Source: Acidobacteriota bacterium (GTDB lineage: Bacteria; Acidobacteriota; Terriglobia; Terriglobales; Acidobacteriaceae). From it: 32,276 bases of DNA. Location of the stretch: contig JAJZVZ010000046.1 in NCBI GenBank assembly GCA_021846945.1, positions 1 through 32,276 on the forward strand, read 5' to 3'. Positions 16,428 to 23,882 of the stretch are shown here, piece after piece (position 1 is the stretch's first letter; every line of letters begins with the position of its first letter). Position numbers and translations under genes: made by a program. Below the pieces are notes generated by a model that was not told the origin of the DNA, searched no databases, and saw only the letters and a program-made list of their open reading frames with translations.

Positions 16428-16871
16428 TTACAGATTTGGCCAGATACTTCCTATAAGTGCGGCAATAAAAGCAAGCTGGAAAAGAATACGGGGCGCCGCC
16501 GGCAGCACGCGCTTCCCTCCGATGGTCAGATGTTCACGAGCGGCCTTCAAATTGGCGGGCAACAGGCAGCAGAGCATGATGGCGGCAATTACCGCGGCCT
16601 ACGCAGCCAAGCGCGGTATCTGAAGTCCGATCGCAATTGCAATCCCAGCGATACCCGTTACCGTCATCCACATGCCGGCATTACGCGCTCATAACGGAAC
16701 CACCCGGATCAGATCCGCTCTTCTTTGTCCCCAGTGAGCAGAGGCCGTGAGCAAAAAAATGACGCCGAGACCTGCGCAAAGAGCCAGATGCCAATCTGGG
16801 AAATAGGACCACTCCATTCCCGGGAAACGAAATAAGACGAAGGCAGAGATAAGGCAGAAAAGGGGCGCCAT
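16428..16871 (-). pseudogene. DoxX-family membrane protein, broken by two in-frame stops
   Basis: Read leftward from the ATG at 16871 to the TAA at 16428-16430, one frame of 147 codons gives a DoxX-like protein: ALCAGLGVIFLLTASAHWGQ, RRADLIRVVP, then GMWMTVTGIAGIAIAIGLQI, PRLAA, AAVIAAIMLCCLLPANLKAA, REHLTIGGKRVLPAAPRILF and a final hydrophobic helix. The AHW..RRADLIR..P and PAN..AA..H.T..GK motifs and four hydrophobic helices fit small DoxX proteins. Two stop codons interrupt it: TGA (plus-strand 16689-16691) after VVPL, and TAG (16599-16601) within LAA-stop-AA, where Trp is expected. Both halves are in the same frame, so this is nonsense mutation rather than frameshift. Conservation beyond the stops suggests recent decay, or sequencing error at two sites. 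Confidence 0.72.
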
Positions 16872-17039
16872 AATTTGAGCTGCCGCGCGGCGATAACATC
16901 AGAATGTGTCCATGCTATATCGTAAGAAGCACAATGTGCTCGGGAAACTGCAAACCGGCTTACGAAGCAGCGATAGTAATGGTGGTGTGAGACGCAGAAC
17001 TGCGTGCCTATTCTGCACTCTGCGTACGCTTAGTTTGTC
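16872..17039. other. Short intergenic region, possible weak terminator
   Basis: Together with the decayed DoxX gene this fills the 745-base gap between the phosphoesterase and the glycosidase. A small perfect inverted repeat, ACGCAG-AA-CTGCGT (16992-17005), lies just past the glycosidase stop and could contribute to termination of that leftward operon, but it has no clear U-tract. Confidence 0.25.
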
Positions 17040-20000
17040 TTACTCCCAAGGGCGATTGGCCTGAACCTCAAGACGGCGAACTGCTTCGCTCTGATCCTCC
17101 GTCTCGCACACGAGCATCATACTTAATGCGTGGCCAGCGTCCACGGTAAGATGCAATGCCGTTCGGGTTCGCCGCGGCGTGAAGCGTTGATCCAATCGCC
17201 AGCTCCCGCCGGTGATGCCCCCCACCAGTACCACGGGACTGTGCCAACGATTGGGCTCGGGAATATGAATTTCACCCCGGCCCATAGGCAGAAGGATAAG
17301 CCTCTTCGAAGTCAGCAGCGAACCGCCATCGGCGGCGATAGCCATAAGATGCAGATCGCTGCTGAATAGAAGTTGCTTCCCAACTCTTACCTCGCCGGAA
17401 CCTTCCACCATTTGCATGCCCCCATCAGGCAACCGGACGGCCACGCCCGACATGCGAGGTCCGAGTGACAGATGCAGATCCTCGTTGCCATCCATTGGCA
17501 GCACAGCATCCGTCAGCGTGGAGGAGCCATCGTAGTGCACAAAAACATCAATCTTGCGTCCATCCTGCGACGGCACGCGGAAGCGATGCAGGGGAGCATC
17601 GGCAGGCGATACCTTTTCGCCGGACAGGCCGAACCTCTGCGCCACTGCGCGATAGAACACATAGACATAGGGCTGATAACGCGGATCACCATGGAACTCG
17701 ATTGGATCGGTACTGAAGATGACTCTTCCTTTGCCGCGATGAAACTCCGTCACGATGGGGATGCCGGTAGCAGAGTCGAGCAGAGAGGACGCGCCTGCCA
17801 GGCGAACAACGATACCTGGAGCGGCCAGATACTCCGGCCAATTTTTGTCTTTTGGCTTCGTGCTCAATGCTCCACGCTGGTATGAAATGCCAGGATAGCG
17901 CTCGGAGACAAACTCCACGCCGCAGAGTTCTTTGAGCCGATTGGTGCGCGTCCGCTGACGCAGTGAGTCATAACTGATATCGCCGGAAAGATAGAGCTGA
18001 CCACCCTGCTCAACGAAGGCCGTGAGCCGCTCGATGATGGCGTCGCTGGGGCAGTAAGAGAGCGGATAGAAGATGGTCTTTACTGCGCCGGGCAGCGATT
18101 CAATGTATTCATCGCTGAGTGTGGCAAAGCGGATACGCTGGTCAATCAGCAGGCGAATGCCGTTGCAGATGCCATCCAACACTTGATGACCTTGCCCGCC
18201 TTTGCGATTGTCGCCGGCCAGCAGCACCAGTACTTCACTTAGCTCATACCTGGGGCGCAGTTGCCGGAAGAGAAATCCAGTATTGCGGTAGAAGGCCTGA
18301 ACGTCGCGGGCGATGAGTTCGTTGGGATAGTTGATGCCCCACTCAAAGGGAAGATCCGCGGGATATTTCCAGCACCAGTTTTGAATCTTCGACGCACCGA
18401 GCGCAAAGGCATAATGAGCGATGGCCAGAAAATAGGCTTGCTCGTAGGCTTCGCTGCGCGTGGCGATATACGCCTCAGGGCAGGCGCTCCAGGCAGGATG
18501 CGTCTTCACGCCAAATTCGCCGATGTTTACGCCTTTCCCGCGCACGCTCTGATCAAGAAATTTACAAACCTGAGGAAAGCGATAGTAGTCCTCCTCGGGC
18601 GTGTTGAAGTAGCCAAAATTGGCCAGCTCCAGCTTGCCAAGCGCGGAGAGTAGATCGATTCCGGCGGAAGGCGTCTGATAGAACTCCGCGGTGACGGGAT
18701 GCTGCTGGTCTACCTGGCGGATGGAATCGTGCATGGCGTTCAGCCAGCGGCGGACTACCTGCGTGCGGAACTCGAAGGCGTCCAGTGTGCGCACATCGCG
18801 CCAATCCTGAGTGCCGGAATGAATGGTTAACTTATCGATCGGCGCCTCGGGCGGGGAGATCGTCCACGCACGCCGCAGCGTTTCATCGCTGCCGTATTTC
18901 TGGCGCAGATACTCGTGATACAACTTCTGCAGATCCGGAAGATTCGGATCGTGCAATTCCAGGTCGCCATTCAGGTAATACATGATTCCTGGAGCTTCCC
19001 TGTAGCGGTTGGCGAATACCTTCACATAAGCTTCCTGCTCGGCCAGATCTTTATTGCCAACGGCAGTATTGGAAAAGATCAACATACCGGGGAAGAACGC
19101 ACCGCCAGCCCTCTGCACGTTCAGCAGCATGGCGTCGATCCATCGCCACCATGTCTCAGTCGGGCGCTGCTGCGGACCGCGCAATCCCAACAGGTTCTCG
19201 TAGACATCAATGCAGGCATCACGGCAACCCTGCGCATCTGCGCGCCACGTGAGTGGATTCTCGTCCTGGTCAATGAAGGTATGCAGGTAGTCATCCGTGC
19301 CCTGCAAAAACAGGCTCTTGCCATTGATCTGGAAGTAGTTTTGCTCGAACTTGAAAGGCAGTCCCTGGCGCAAGGTCTCAGCCTTCCAGACAACAAATCC
19401 AGTTTGGAAACGATCCACCTGTTCTCCATCCAGCCACAAGCCTGCCTCGGCACGATAGCAGTCCGCGGCGAATGAAGAAGGAGACCATACAATCTCGACG
19501 GAGCTAGTCTGGCCGGGCGCCAGATCAATCCGTTGGGAAGCGTGATATGCTGCTGCGCCGCCCTCTACCGCAGTAATTTGCCAGCGCACCTCCGCGGCTG
19601 CGTGCTGCCGGCCGAAGTTACTGACCAGCACCTTTGCGCGGACCGGCTCACCATCGCGATAGCAGGCAAAGTTGGTTTCACCTCTGTGCAGAAAACACTT
19701 GCGAGTCTGGGCGTGAGCCACCGCGCGCAGGGTGCGCTCACCGGCGGCGTTGCCTTCCGCAAAAAGATCTGTAGTGTCAACACCAAAGAATGCCCAACAG
19801 CTACGTGCGTAATAACCCAGTGAGTGAAAAGCCAGCGCACCGGCCGCGCCGCGCTTGCGGCCCAACTCATCATGCGCTTCCAGCAGCGGAATCCAGCGAG
19901 CATCATTCATGCCCACAACGCAGGTGGCGGCATAGCCACCAAAGGCGCCCTGCTGATCCGCGGAGTCATTCAAAATGACCTGGTCCTTTGCCGCGCGGAT

Positions 20001-21629
20001 CGCGGCTACGCGCCGCAGGCGGAAATCGGCATCAAACATTCCGATCTGGCTCGGCGTGACCACCAGCGCGTCCTGCGGAAATCCCAACGCGGTATTGATT
20101 CGGACCTGAGGCAAACAGCTCTCCAGCCGGAACCGGGCGCCCATCGCCGCACCAGTTGCGTTATGCAGCCCAAAGGTGACGCGCAGCTTGCGGCATGGTG
20201 GAACCAGCGTAATCAACTGCTCGACTTCGTGCCAATCGCGCGATCCCCACAGCCGCTCTACATCAACGTTGGCGGCATACGCTTCGCCTCCGTTTTCATC
20301 CAACTGCTGGATCTCCACATAAGCATAGCCATCCGGCGCAGCCTGCACATCGACGGCGCGAAACCATCCGCGCAGATAGAACTGCTTTCCATCGCCCTGC
20401 GCCGGCATGTCACAGAACCAGGCGGCATGCTGGCCGCGAACACCCGCCGGTACAACGGCCTTGGCCACAGTCTGCGTACCCTGGCCAGGCAGGTTAGCCG
20501 AGGCCATGCTGGTATAGTCCGGCGCCGTGGTCTTCCATGAAGATTCCCGCGGGCTCAACTCCGGCAGAAGATTCGACCCATGCTCTTCCGCAACGGCCTT
20601 GTCGTAGAACTCCCATCTTCCAGCTCGCTTGATGAGCGGCGACTGAAAAGCGTAACCGCCGGTGCTGAGCAGGTCACCGCCATCGGCGAGAAACGCTTGC
20701 ACCGCCTTTTGAGCCGGCAGGGGAAAGCTCTCCCCATAGGGCAGCACAAGCAGATCGTAATGCGCGCGATTGAGTTGCTCCGGATCGGCCAATGCATCGG
20801 CATCGAGAAACTGAACGTCATAGAAATCCGCGAGAGTGCGCGCCAGCCGCTTTGGATCAGACGCTGCTCCACGCACCGGAATTGCATCGTTGAAGATAGC
20901 CGCGGACGGCCGTGTGCGCTGGCCTTGAGCAAGCGTGTCCCGGTGAGCCCACTCCGTGGCCTGCCACACATTAACGACCTCGTCGGGTTCGGCAGGCTGG
21001 TCGCCTTCCACAAACGTCAGCCCGGAGAACCATGCGGATCCGCGCGCGCGATAAATGCCGATGACGACCTCGAACCATGTTGTAAAAGGGAGACAAGTAA
21101 AAGTCTGGGCAAATTTTTTCCACTCCGCCGAGCCTGCAAAGTTGCCGTACCGATGCTCTGACAATTGCTTGCCATCTACCGTAAATTCGGTAGGTCGTCC
21201 TTGAAACTCGAATTGCGATGCGGCAAAGTATGCTCCTGCGCCTTGTTCTTCAGGCTCGATGCCCTCAGTTTTTACCCAGCCGCTCAGCGTATATCGATTG
21301 CCGGCCTCCGGCGCCAGAACCAGAAAGCGGGCATAGTCACCTGAATCCGTCTTGATCTGCAGCACCGGTCTGCCGCGATAGCGCACATTGTCGACGATGC
21401 GAGCGCCCTCCGTAAACTGCCATCCCCATGCCGCTCCCTCGAATCCAGCTTCGTCGAGCAGCGTCACCTTTTTCCCGGCGCGCGTGGAGGCAAAACGTGC
21501 GGTTTCTGGAATCGCAGCGGACCAGGCAAAGCGGCTGGAGAGCGCCATACTCAATGCGCCCATACCTTGCAGAAAGGAACGGCGGGAACTGCGATACCCA
21601 ACGGTCTTCAGATCAGGAGAATTCATCAT
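17040..21629 (-). CDS. Tat-exported multidomain GH42-like glycosidase (clan GH-A), 1529 residues
   Basis: The N-terminus carries a twin-arginine signal (SRRSFLQGMGALSMALSSRF, about residues 14-33). Next come a carbohydrate-binding-like beta domain (about 50-190), a Rossmann/amidotransferase-like segment (YDLLVLPYGESFPLPAQKAV, then FLADGGDLLSTGGY; about 290-335), a second binding-like domain (about 370-510) and beta-rich linkers. A TIM barrel runs from about 760 to 1150. Candidate catalytic residues are in YYLNGDLEL (D889 or E891) and IGEFGVK (E1038), about 147 residues apart as in GH42. A beta-galactosidase trimerisation-like domain (VFVEQGGQLYLSGD-type segment, about 1170-1330) and a beta domain finish it. 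It is the last gene of the transporter-regulator operon, 38 bases after the regulator. The substrate is unknown; the context (nanEK, GntR) points to a glycan containing N-acetylmannosamine or a related sugar. The acid/base motif is not the standard Asn-Glu. Confidence 0.75.
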   Translation of the reverse strand: MMNSPDLKTVGYRSSRRSFLQGMGALSMALSSRFAWSAAIPETARFASTRAGKKVTLLDEAGFEGAAWGWQFTEGARIVDNVRYRGRPVLQIKTDSGDYARFLVLAPEAGNRYTLSGWVKTEGIEPEEQGAGAYFAASQFEFQGRPTEFTVDGKQLSEHRYGNFAGSAEWKKFAQTFTCLPFTTWFEVVIGIYRARGSAWFSGLTFVEGDQPAEPDEVVNVWQATEWAHRDTLAQGQRTRPSAAIFNDAIPVRGAASDPKRLARTLADFYDVQFLDADALADPEQLNRAHYDLLVLPYGESFPLPAQKAVQAFLADGGDLLSTGGYAFQSPLIKRAGRWEFYDKAVAEEHGSNLLPELSPRESSWKTTAPDYTSMASANLPGQGTQTVAKAVVPAGVRGQHAAWFCDMPAQGDGKQFYLRGWFRAVDVQAAPDGYAYVEIQQLDENGGEAYAANVDVERLWGSRDWHEVEQLITLVPPCRKLRVTFGLHNATGAAMGARFRLESCLPQVRINTALGFPQDALVVTPSQIGMFDADFRLRRVAAIRAAKDQVILNDSADQQGAFGGYAATCVVGMNDARWIPLLEAHDELGRKRGAAGALAFHSLGYYARSCWAFFGVDTTDLFAEGNAAGERTLRAVAHAQTRKCFLHRGETNFACYRDGEPVRAKVLVSNFGRQHAAAEVRWQITAVEGGAAAYHASQRIDLAPGQTSSVEIVWSPSSFAADCYRAEAGLWLDGEQVDRFQTGFVVWKAETLRQGLPFKFEQNYFQINGKSLFLQGTDDYLHTFIDQDENPLTWRADAQGCRDACIDVYENLLGLRGPQQRPTETWWRWIDAMLLNVQRAGGAFFPGMLIFSNTAVGNKDLAEQEAYVKVFANRYREAPGIMYYLNGDLELHDPNLPDLQKLYHEYLRQKYGSDETLRRAWTISPPEAPIDKLTIHSGTQDWRDVRTLDAFEFRTQVVRRWLNAMHDSIRQVDQQHPVTAEFYQTPSAGIDLLSALGKLELANFGYFNTPEEDYYRFPQVCKFLDQSVRGKGVNIGEFGVKTHPAWSACPEAYIATRSEAYEQAYFLAIAHYAFALGASKIQNWCWKYPADLPFEWGINYPNELIARDVQAFYRNTGFLFRQLRPRYELSEVLVLLAGDNRKGGQGHQVLDGICNGIRLLIDQRIRFATLSDEYIESLPGAVKTIFYPLSYCPSDAIIERLTAFVEQGGQLYLSGDISYDSLRQRTRTNRLKELCGVEFVSERYPGISYQRGALSTKPKDKNWPEYLAAPGIVVRLAGASSLLDSATGIPIVTEFHRGKGRVIFSTDPIEFHGDPRYQPYVYVFYRAVAQRFGLSGEKVSPADAPLHRFRVPSQDGRKIDVFVHYDGSSTLTDAVLPMDGNEDLHLSLGPRMSGVAVRLPDGGMQMVEGSGEVRVGKQLLFSSDLHLMAIAADGGSLLTSKRLILLPMGRGEIHIPEPNRWHSPVVLVGGITGGSWRLDQRFTPRRTRTALHLTVDAGHALSMMLVCETEDQSEAVRRLEVQANRPWE

Positions 21630-21667
21630 TTTGCTACCCTGTTCTTGCCTATGGCCCGATCACAGCA

Positions 21668-22486
21668 TCACTCCACCGTTGTAGCCGGAATGCGCAAAAC
21701 CGCGCGGTAGCGATCGCCGCGGTAGAAAGAACACGCCGCTTCGACAGGCTCGCCGTCCACGCTCCAAAGCGTGCGCGAAATCACCAGAAGACACGATCGC
21801 GGTGGAATCTCCAACAGGTTCGATTCCTGCCGAGTTGCAGCACGCGCTTCCAGAATCTCGTCGGCGACTCCAATACGGACGCTGTAGCGCTCGCGCAGTG
21901 TTTGATACAGTGAATGGCGCGCGAAATCGATCTTCTGGATGCCGGGGAACTTACCGGCAGGTAGATAGCTCTCTTCTATAGCTAACGGGATCTCATCGGC
22001 GAGCCGCAGACGGTACAGCCGGAAGACCGGAGCATCGGTGGAAAGAGCAAGGCGCGCCGCAATCTCATCGCGGGCGGCGGTGATCTCCGCCATCAGGATC
22101 CGGGATCGTGGCTTCATCCCCAGCGCGCGCATCTCCGCCGTAAATCCCGAGAGATGCATGATGTCCTTTTCCATCTTGGGATGAGTCACAAACGACCCAC
22201 GCCCCTTATGGCGCGTGACAAATCCCTGGTTCTTGAGAGATTGCAGCGCCTGCCGCGAAGTCATCCGGCTCACGCCGTACACTCTGCTCAACTCCTCTTC
22301 GCTCGGCAGTGGATCACCGGCCCGCAGGTGACCGGTTTGAATCATTTCGAGCAGTTGTGTTTGTATCTGGGCATACATTGGAATGAAGCTGTTTTTATCT
22401 AACGCCTTGAATGGCAACGGTGATGCGCTGCTCCCGGACGCTGCGTCCTCTCGCCCCGATAGCCTGTCCTGTCTAATTCTTGGCAT
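21668..22486 (-). CDS. GntR-family (HutC/UTRA subfamily) transcriptional regulator
   Basis: This 272-residue protein has a winged-helix GntR domain (about residues 33-105: IPMYAQIQTQLLEMIQTGHL, then RAGDPLPSEEELSRVYGVSR and RKGRGSFV-type wing) and a C-terminal UTRA ligand-binding domain (about 115-265: FTAEMRALGMKPRS, then RLRLADEIPLAIEESYLPAG, ending SCSFYRGDRYRAVLRI-type). UTRA members such as NagR/YvoA bind phosphosugars such as GlcNAc-6-P, the product of the divergent NanEK enzyme, which suggests induction by that pathway. A GGAG about nine bases upstream supports the ATG at 22486. It lies between the transporter and the glycosidase with gaps of 39 and 38 bases, so all three are likely one operon. 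Operator-like sites are described at 23705-23718 and 31775-31789. Confidence 0.92.
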   Translation of the reverse strand: MPRIRQDRLSGREDAASGSSASPLPFKALDKNSFIPMYAQIQTQLLEMIQTGHLRAGDPLPSEEELSRVYGVSRMTSRQALQSLKNQGFVTRHKGRGSFVTHPKMEKDIMHLSGFTAEMRALGMKPRSRILMAEITAARDEIAARLALSTDAPVFRLYRLRLADEIPLAIEESYLPAGKFPGIQKIDFARHSLYQTLRERYSVRIGVADEILEARAATRQESNLLEIPPRSCLLVISRTLWSVDGEPVEAACSFYRGDRYRAVLRIPATTVE

Positions 22487-22525
22487 AACTCAGACTCCAT
22501 AGTGAAAATTGCGAGCTGAATCATC

Positions 22526-23554
22526 TTACTCGCCCGCACCACTCAGTAACACAATGGCAGCCAGCAGAATGGTGATTCCCAAATACAAGCTTGCCCGGCC
22601 ACGCCCCCGCACGTGCTTCCACTCGCCGAGGCTGATTCCGATCGCATTGGCCAGCAGCAGCCCCGCAGCCAGGCTGAGCGGCCAGCCGATGGAAGTGCCA
22701 AGCGATCCCAGACGCTGCGCCGCTGCGCCATAAACAAAGATGCTTCCACCCCAAAGCAGCGCCATCAGCGAGGAAAGCGCATAGAGCCGAACGCCACCGG
22801 GAGCGCAGAATCTTCCCAGGTTTCTATTCCTGAAAAAGAGATAGGCGCAAAAGCCGAGATTGGCCAGCGATCCTGCGCCCAGCATGACTCCCCAGATAAG
22901 ATTGGCGCTGGCAAAGGCGCTGAGTCCCGCAGATTGTCCGTATCGAGCGACCGGCTGCGCCAAGGCAAATCCGATATTGAAGACCGCCGAAAGCACTCCC
23001 GAGCCGGTCGCGAGCAAAAGAGCAACACCCAATGGCCGGGCCTTGCCGACCAGGTCGCCACGATCGGCCGCACCGCCGGCTTTCTCGCGCAAGTGCCCGG
23101 CATAGCCGCAGAAGACAATGCCTATGACAGCTACTGCCACGCCCTCAAGAATCCTCAGCCCTTCCGGCTCAAATAGCCGCTGGCGTGCAAGCAGGATCAT
23201 GGGCAGAAGCGAGCCAAGCGACGAACTGATCGCCAGCACCAGGGTGTTAGCCAGCGAGATGCCGATTGCGCTCACACTTTGTCCGAACATAATCGCGCCG
23301 AAACCCCAGGCAAATCCCGCTACGGCGGCGATGGCGAGAGCCTGCGAGGGCGCGCCGGCAAGGATCGCCCAACTGTTCGGCGCCTCCACCGTCAAAATAA
23401 CCGCGGGCATTACCAGGCACGAGACCGCAATAAAAAGGCTCCAGACGTGCTCCCAGTCCCAGCGGCCCAGAAAGCGCATTGGCAGGGTAAAACTGCCGTT
23501 CATGATGCCGGATACAACGGCCAGAACGACTCCATCCCCCAGCGCGCCTTTCAT
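22526..23554 (-). CDS. RhaT-family sugar/proton symporter
   Basis: This 342-residue inner-membrane protein has about ten hydrophobic helices and no signal peptide. Length and features (GIMNGSFTLPMRFLGRWDWE, FAWGFGAIMFGQSVSAIGIS, NTLVLAISSSLGSLLPMILL) match the L-rhamnose/proton symporter RhaT family of the drug/metabolite transporter superfamily (E. coli RhaT is 344 residues). GGCGGAGGGGGCG stands immediately before the ATG. No rhamnose catabolic genes are present; instead it is divergent from nanEK and upstream of a GntR regulator and glycosidase. The sugar carried is therefore more likely an amino sugar such as ManNAc, released outside or in the periplasm. This substrate is inferred from context only. 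Confidence 0.85.
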   Translation of the reverse strand: MKGALGDGVVLAVVSGIMNGSFTLPMRFLGRWDWEHVWSLFIAVSCLVMPAVILTVEAPNSWAILAGAPSQALAIAAVAGFAWGFGAIMFGQSVSAIGISLANTLVLAISSSLGSLLPMILLARQRLFEPEGLRILEGVAVAVIGIVFCGYAGHLREKAGGAADRGDLVGKARPLGVALLLATGSGVLSAVFNIGFALAQPVARYGQSAGLSAFASANLIWGVMLGAGSLANLGFCAYLFFRNRNLGRFCAPGGVRLYALSSLMALLWGGSIFVYGAAAQRLGSLGTSIGWPLSLAAGLLLANAIGISLGEWKHVRGRGRASLYLGITILLAAIVLLSGAGE

Positions 23555-23690
23555 CGCCCCCTCCGCCTTGCATGAGTCTAGCCGCTATCGCGTCCGCCTC
23601 GTCTAACGCGATGGAGCGGCAACCATTCGCACTTTCGGTGCCTTACCGCACCATTGGCACCTTGAGGTAACGGTCTCCCATCAACTATTC

Positions 23691-23719
23691 TTGCTCTAAT
23701 ACAACTAGTAGACTATACA
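23691..23719 (+). promoter_or_regulatory. Putative promoter of nanEK
   Basis: TTGCTC (23691-23696) and TATACA (23714-23719) are 17 bases apart; TACAAT at 23716-23721 is an alternative -10 at 19 bases. The -35 is weak (3 of 6). The operator-like motif covers the end of the spacer and most of the -10. Confidence 0.35.
23705..23718. promoter_or_regulatory. Operator-like site A for the GntR/UTRA regulator
   Basis: CTAGTAGACTATAC differs from the site in the TonB-receptor promoter (ATAGTTGTCTATAC, 31776-31789) at 3 of 14 positions. Read on the other strand it gives GTATAGTC, one mismatch from the HutC-subfamily consensus GTNTANAC. It lies in the overlap of two opposed promoters. Confidence 0.5.
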
Positions 23720-23740
23720 ATAACACATACGGGATGTAAT
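23712..23740 (-). promoter_or_regulatory. Putative promoter of the rhaT-gntR-glycosidase operon
   Basis: On the minus strand ATTACA (23740-23735, 4 of 6) and TATAGT (23717-23712, 5 of 6) are 17 bases apart. The -10 lies inside the operator-like site and the -35 inside one arm of the inverted repeat at 23735-23760. Confidence 0.4.
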
Positions 23741-23760
23741 GTAATTGGAAGAACATTACA
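23735..23760. repeat. Perfect 7-bp inverted repeat, possible second operator
   Basis: TGTAATG (23735-23741) and CATTACA (23754-23760) are perfect reverse complements separated by 12 bases. The arms differ from the GTATAG-type site, so a second regulator is possible. The left arm contains the proposed -35 of the leftward promoter. Confidence 0.5.
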
Positions 23761-23882
23761 GCAATTCCGGAGTTGCGTCGGCCATCTTAGAAGGATACAG
23801 GGCCGCGACTCGCCAGGGACGCGCAGAATCGACAGTGACGGCTCAGGCGAGCAACTTGCCGCGATTGCGATAGGTGCAGGCC

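Larger units (their letters stand above)
23555..23882. promoter_or_regulatory. Divergent control region between rhaT-like and nanEK
   Basis: This 328-base region separates two head-to-head operons. Its AT-rich core (about 23680-23765) contains overlapping promoter-like sequences for both directions, an operator-like site at 23705-23718 and a separate inverted repeat at 23735-23760. A regulator bound at the central site could block both promoters. Confidence 0.6.

Noticed and set aside
16599..16691. Frameshift in the DoxX-like gene
   Set aside because: Both conserved parts lie in the same frame; only two nonsense codons are needed to explain the break.
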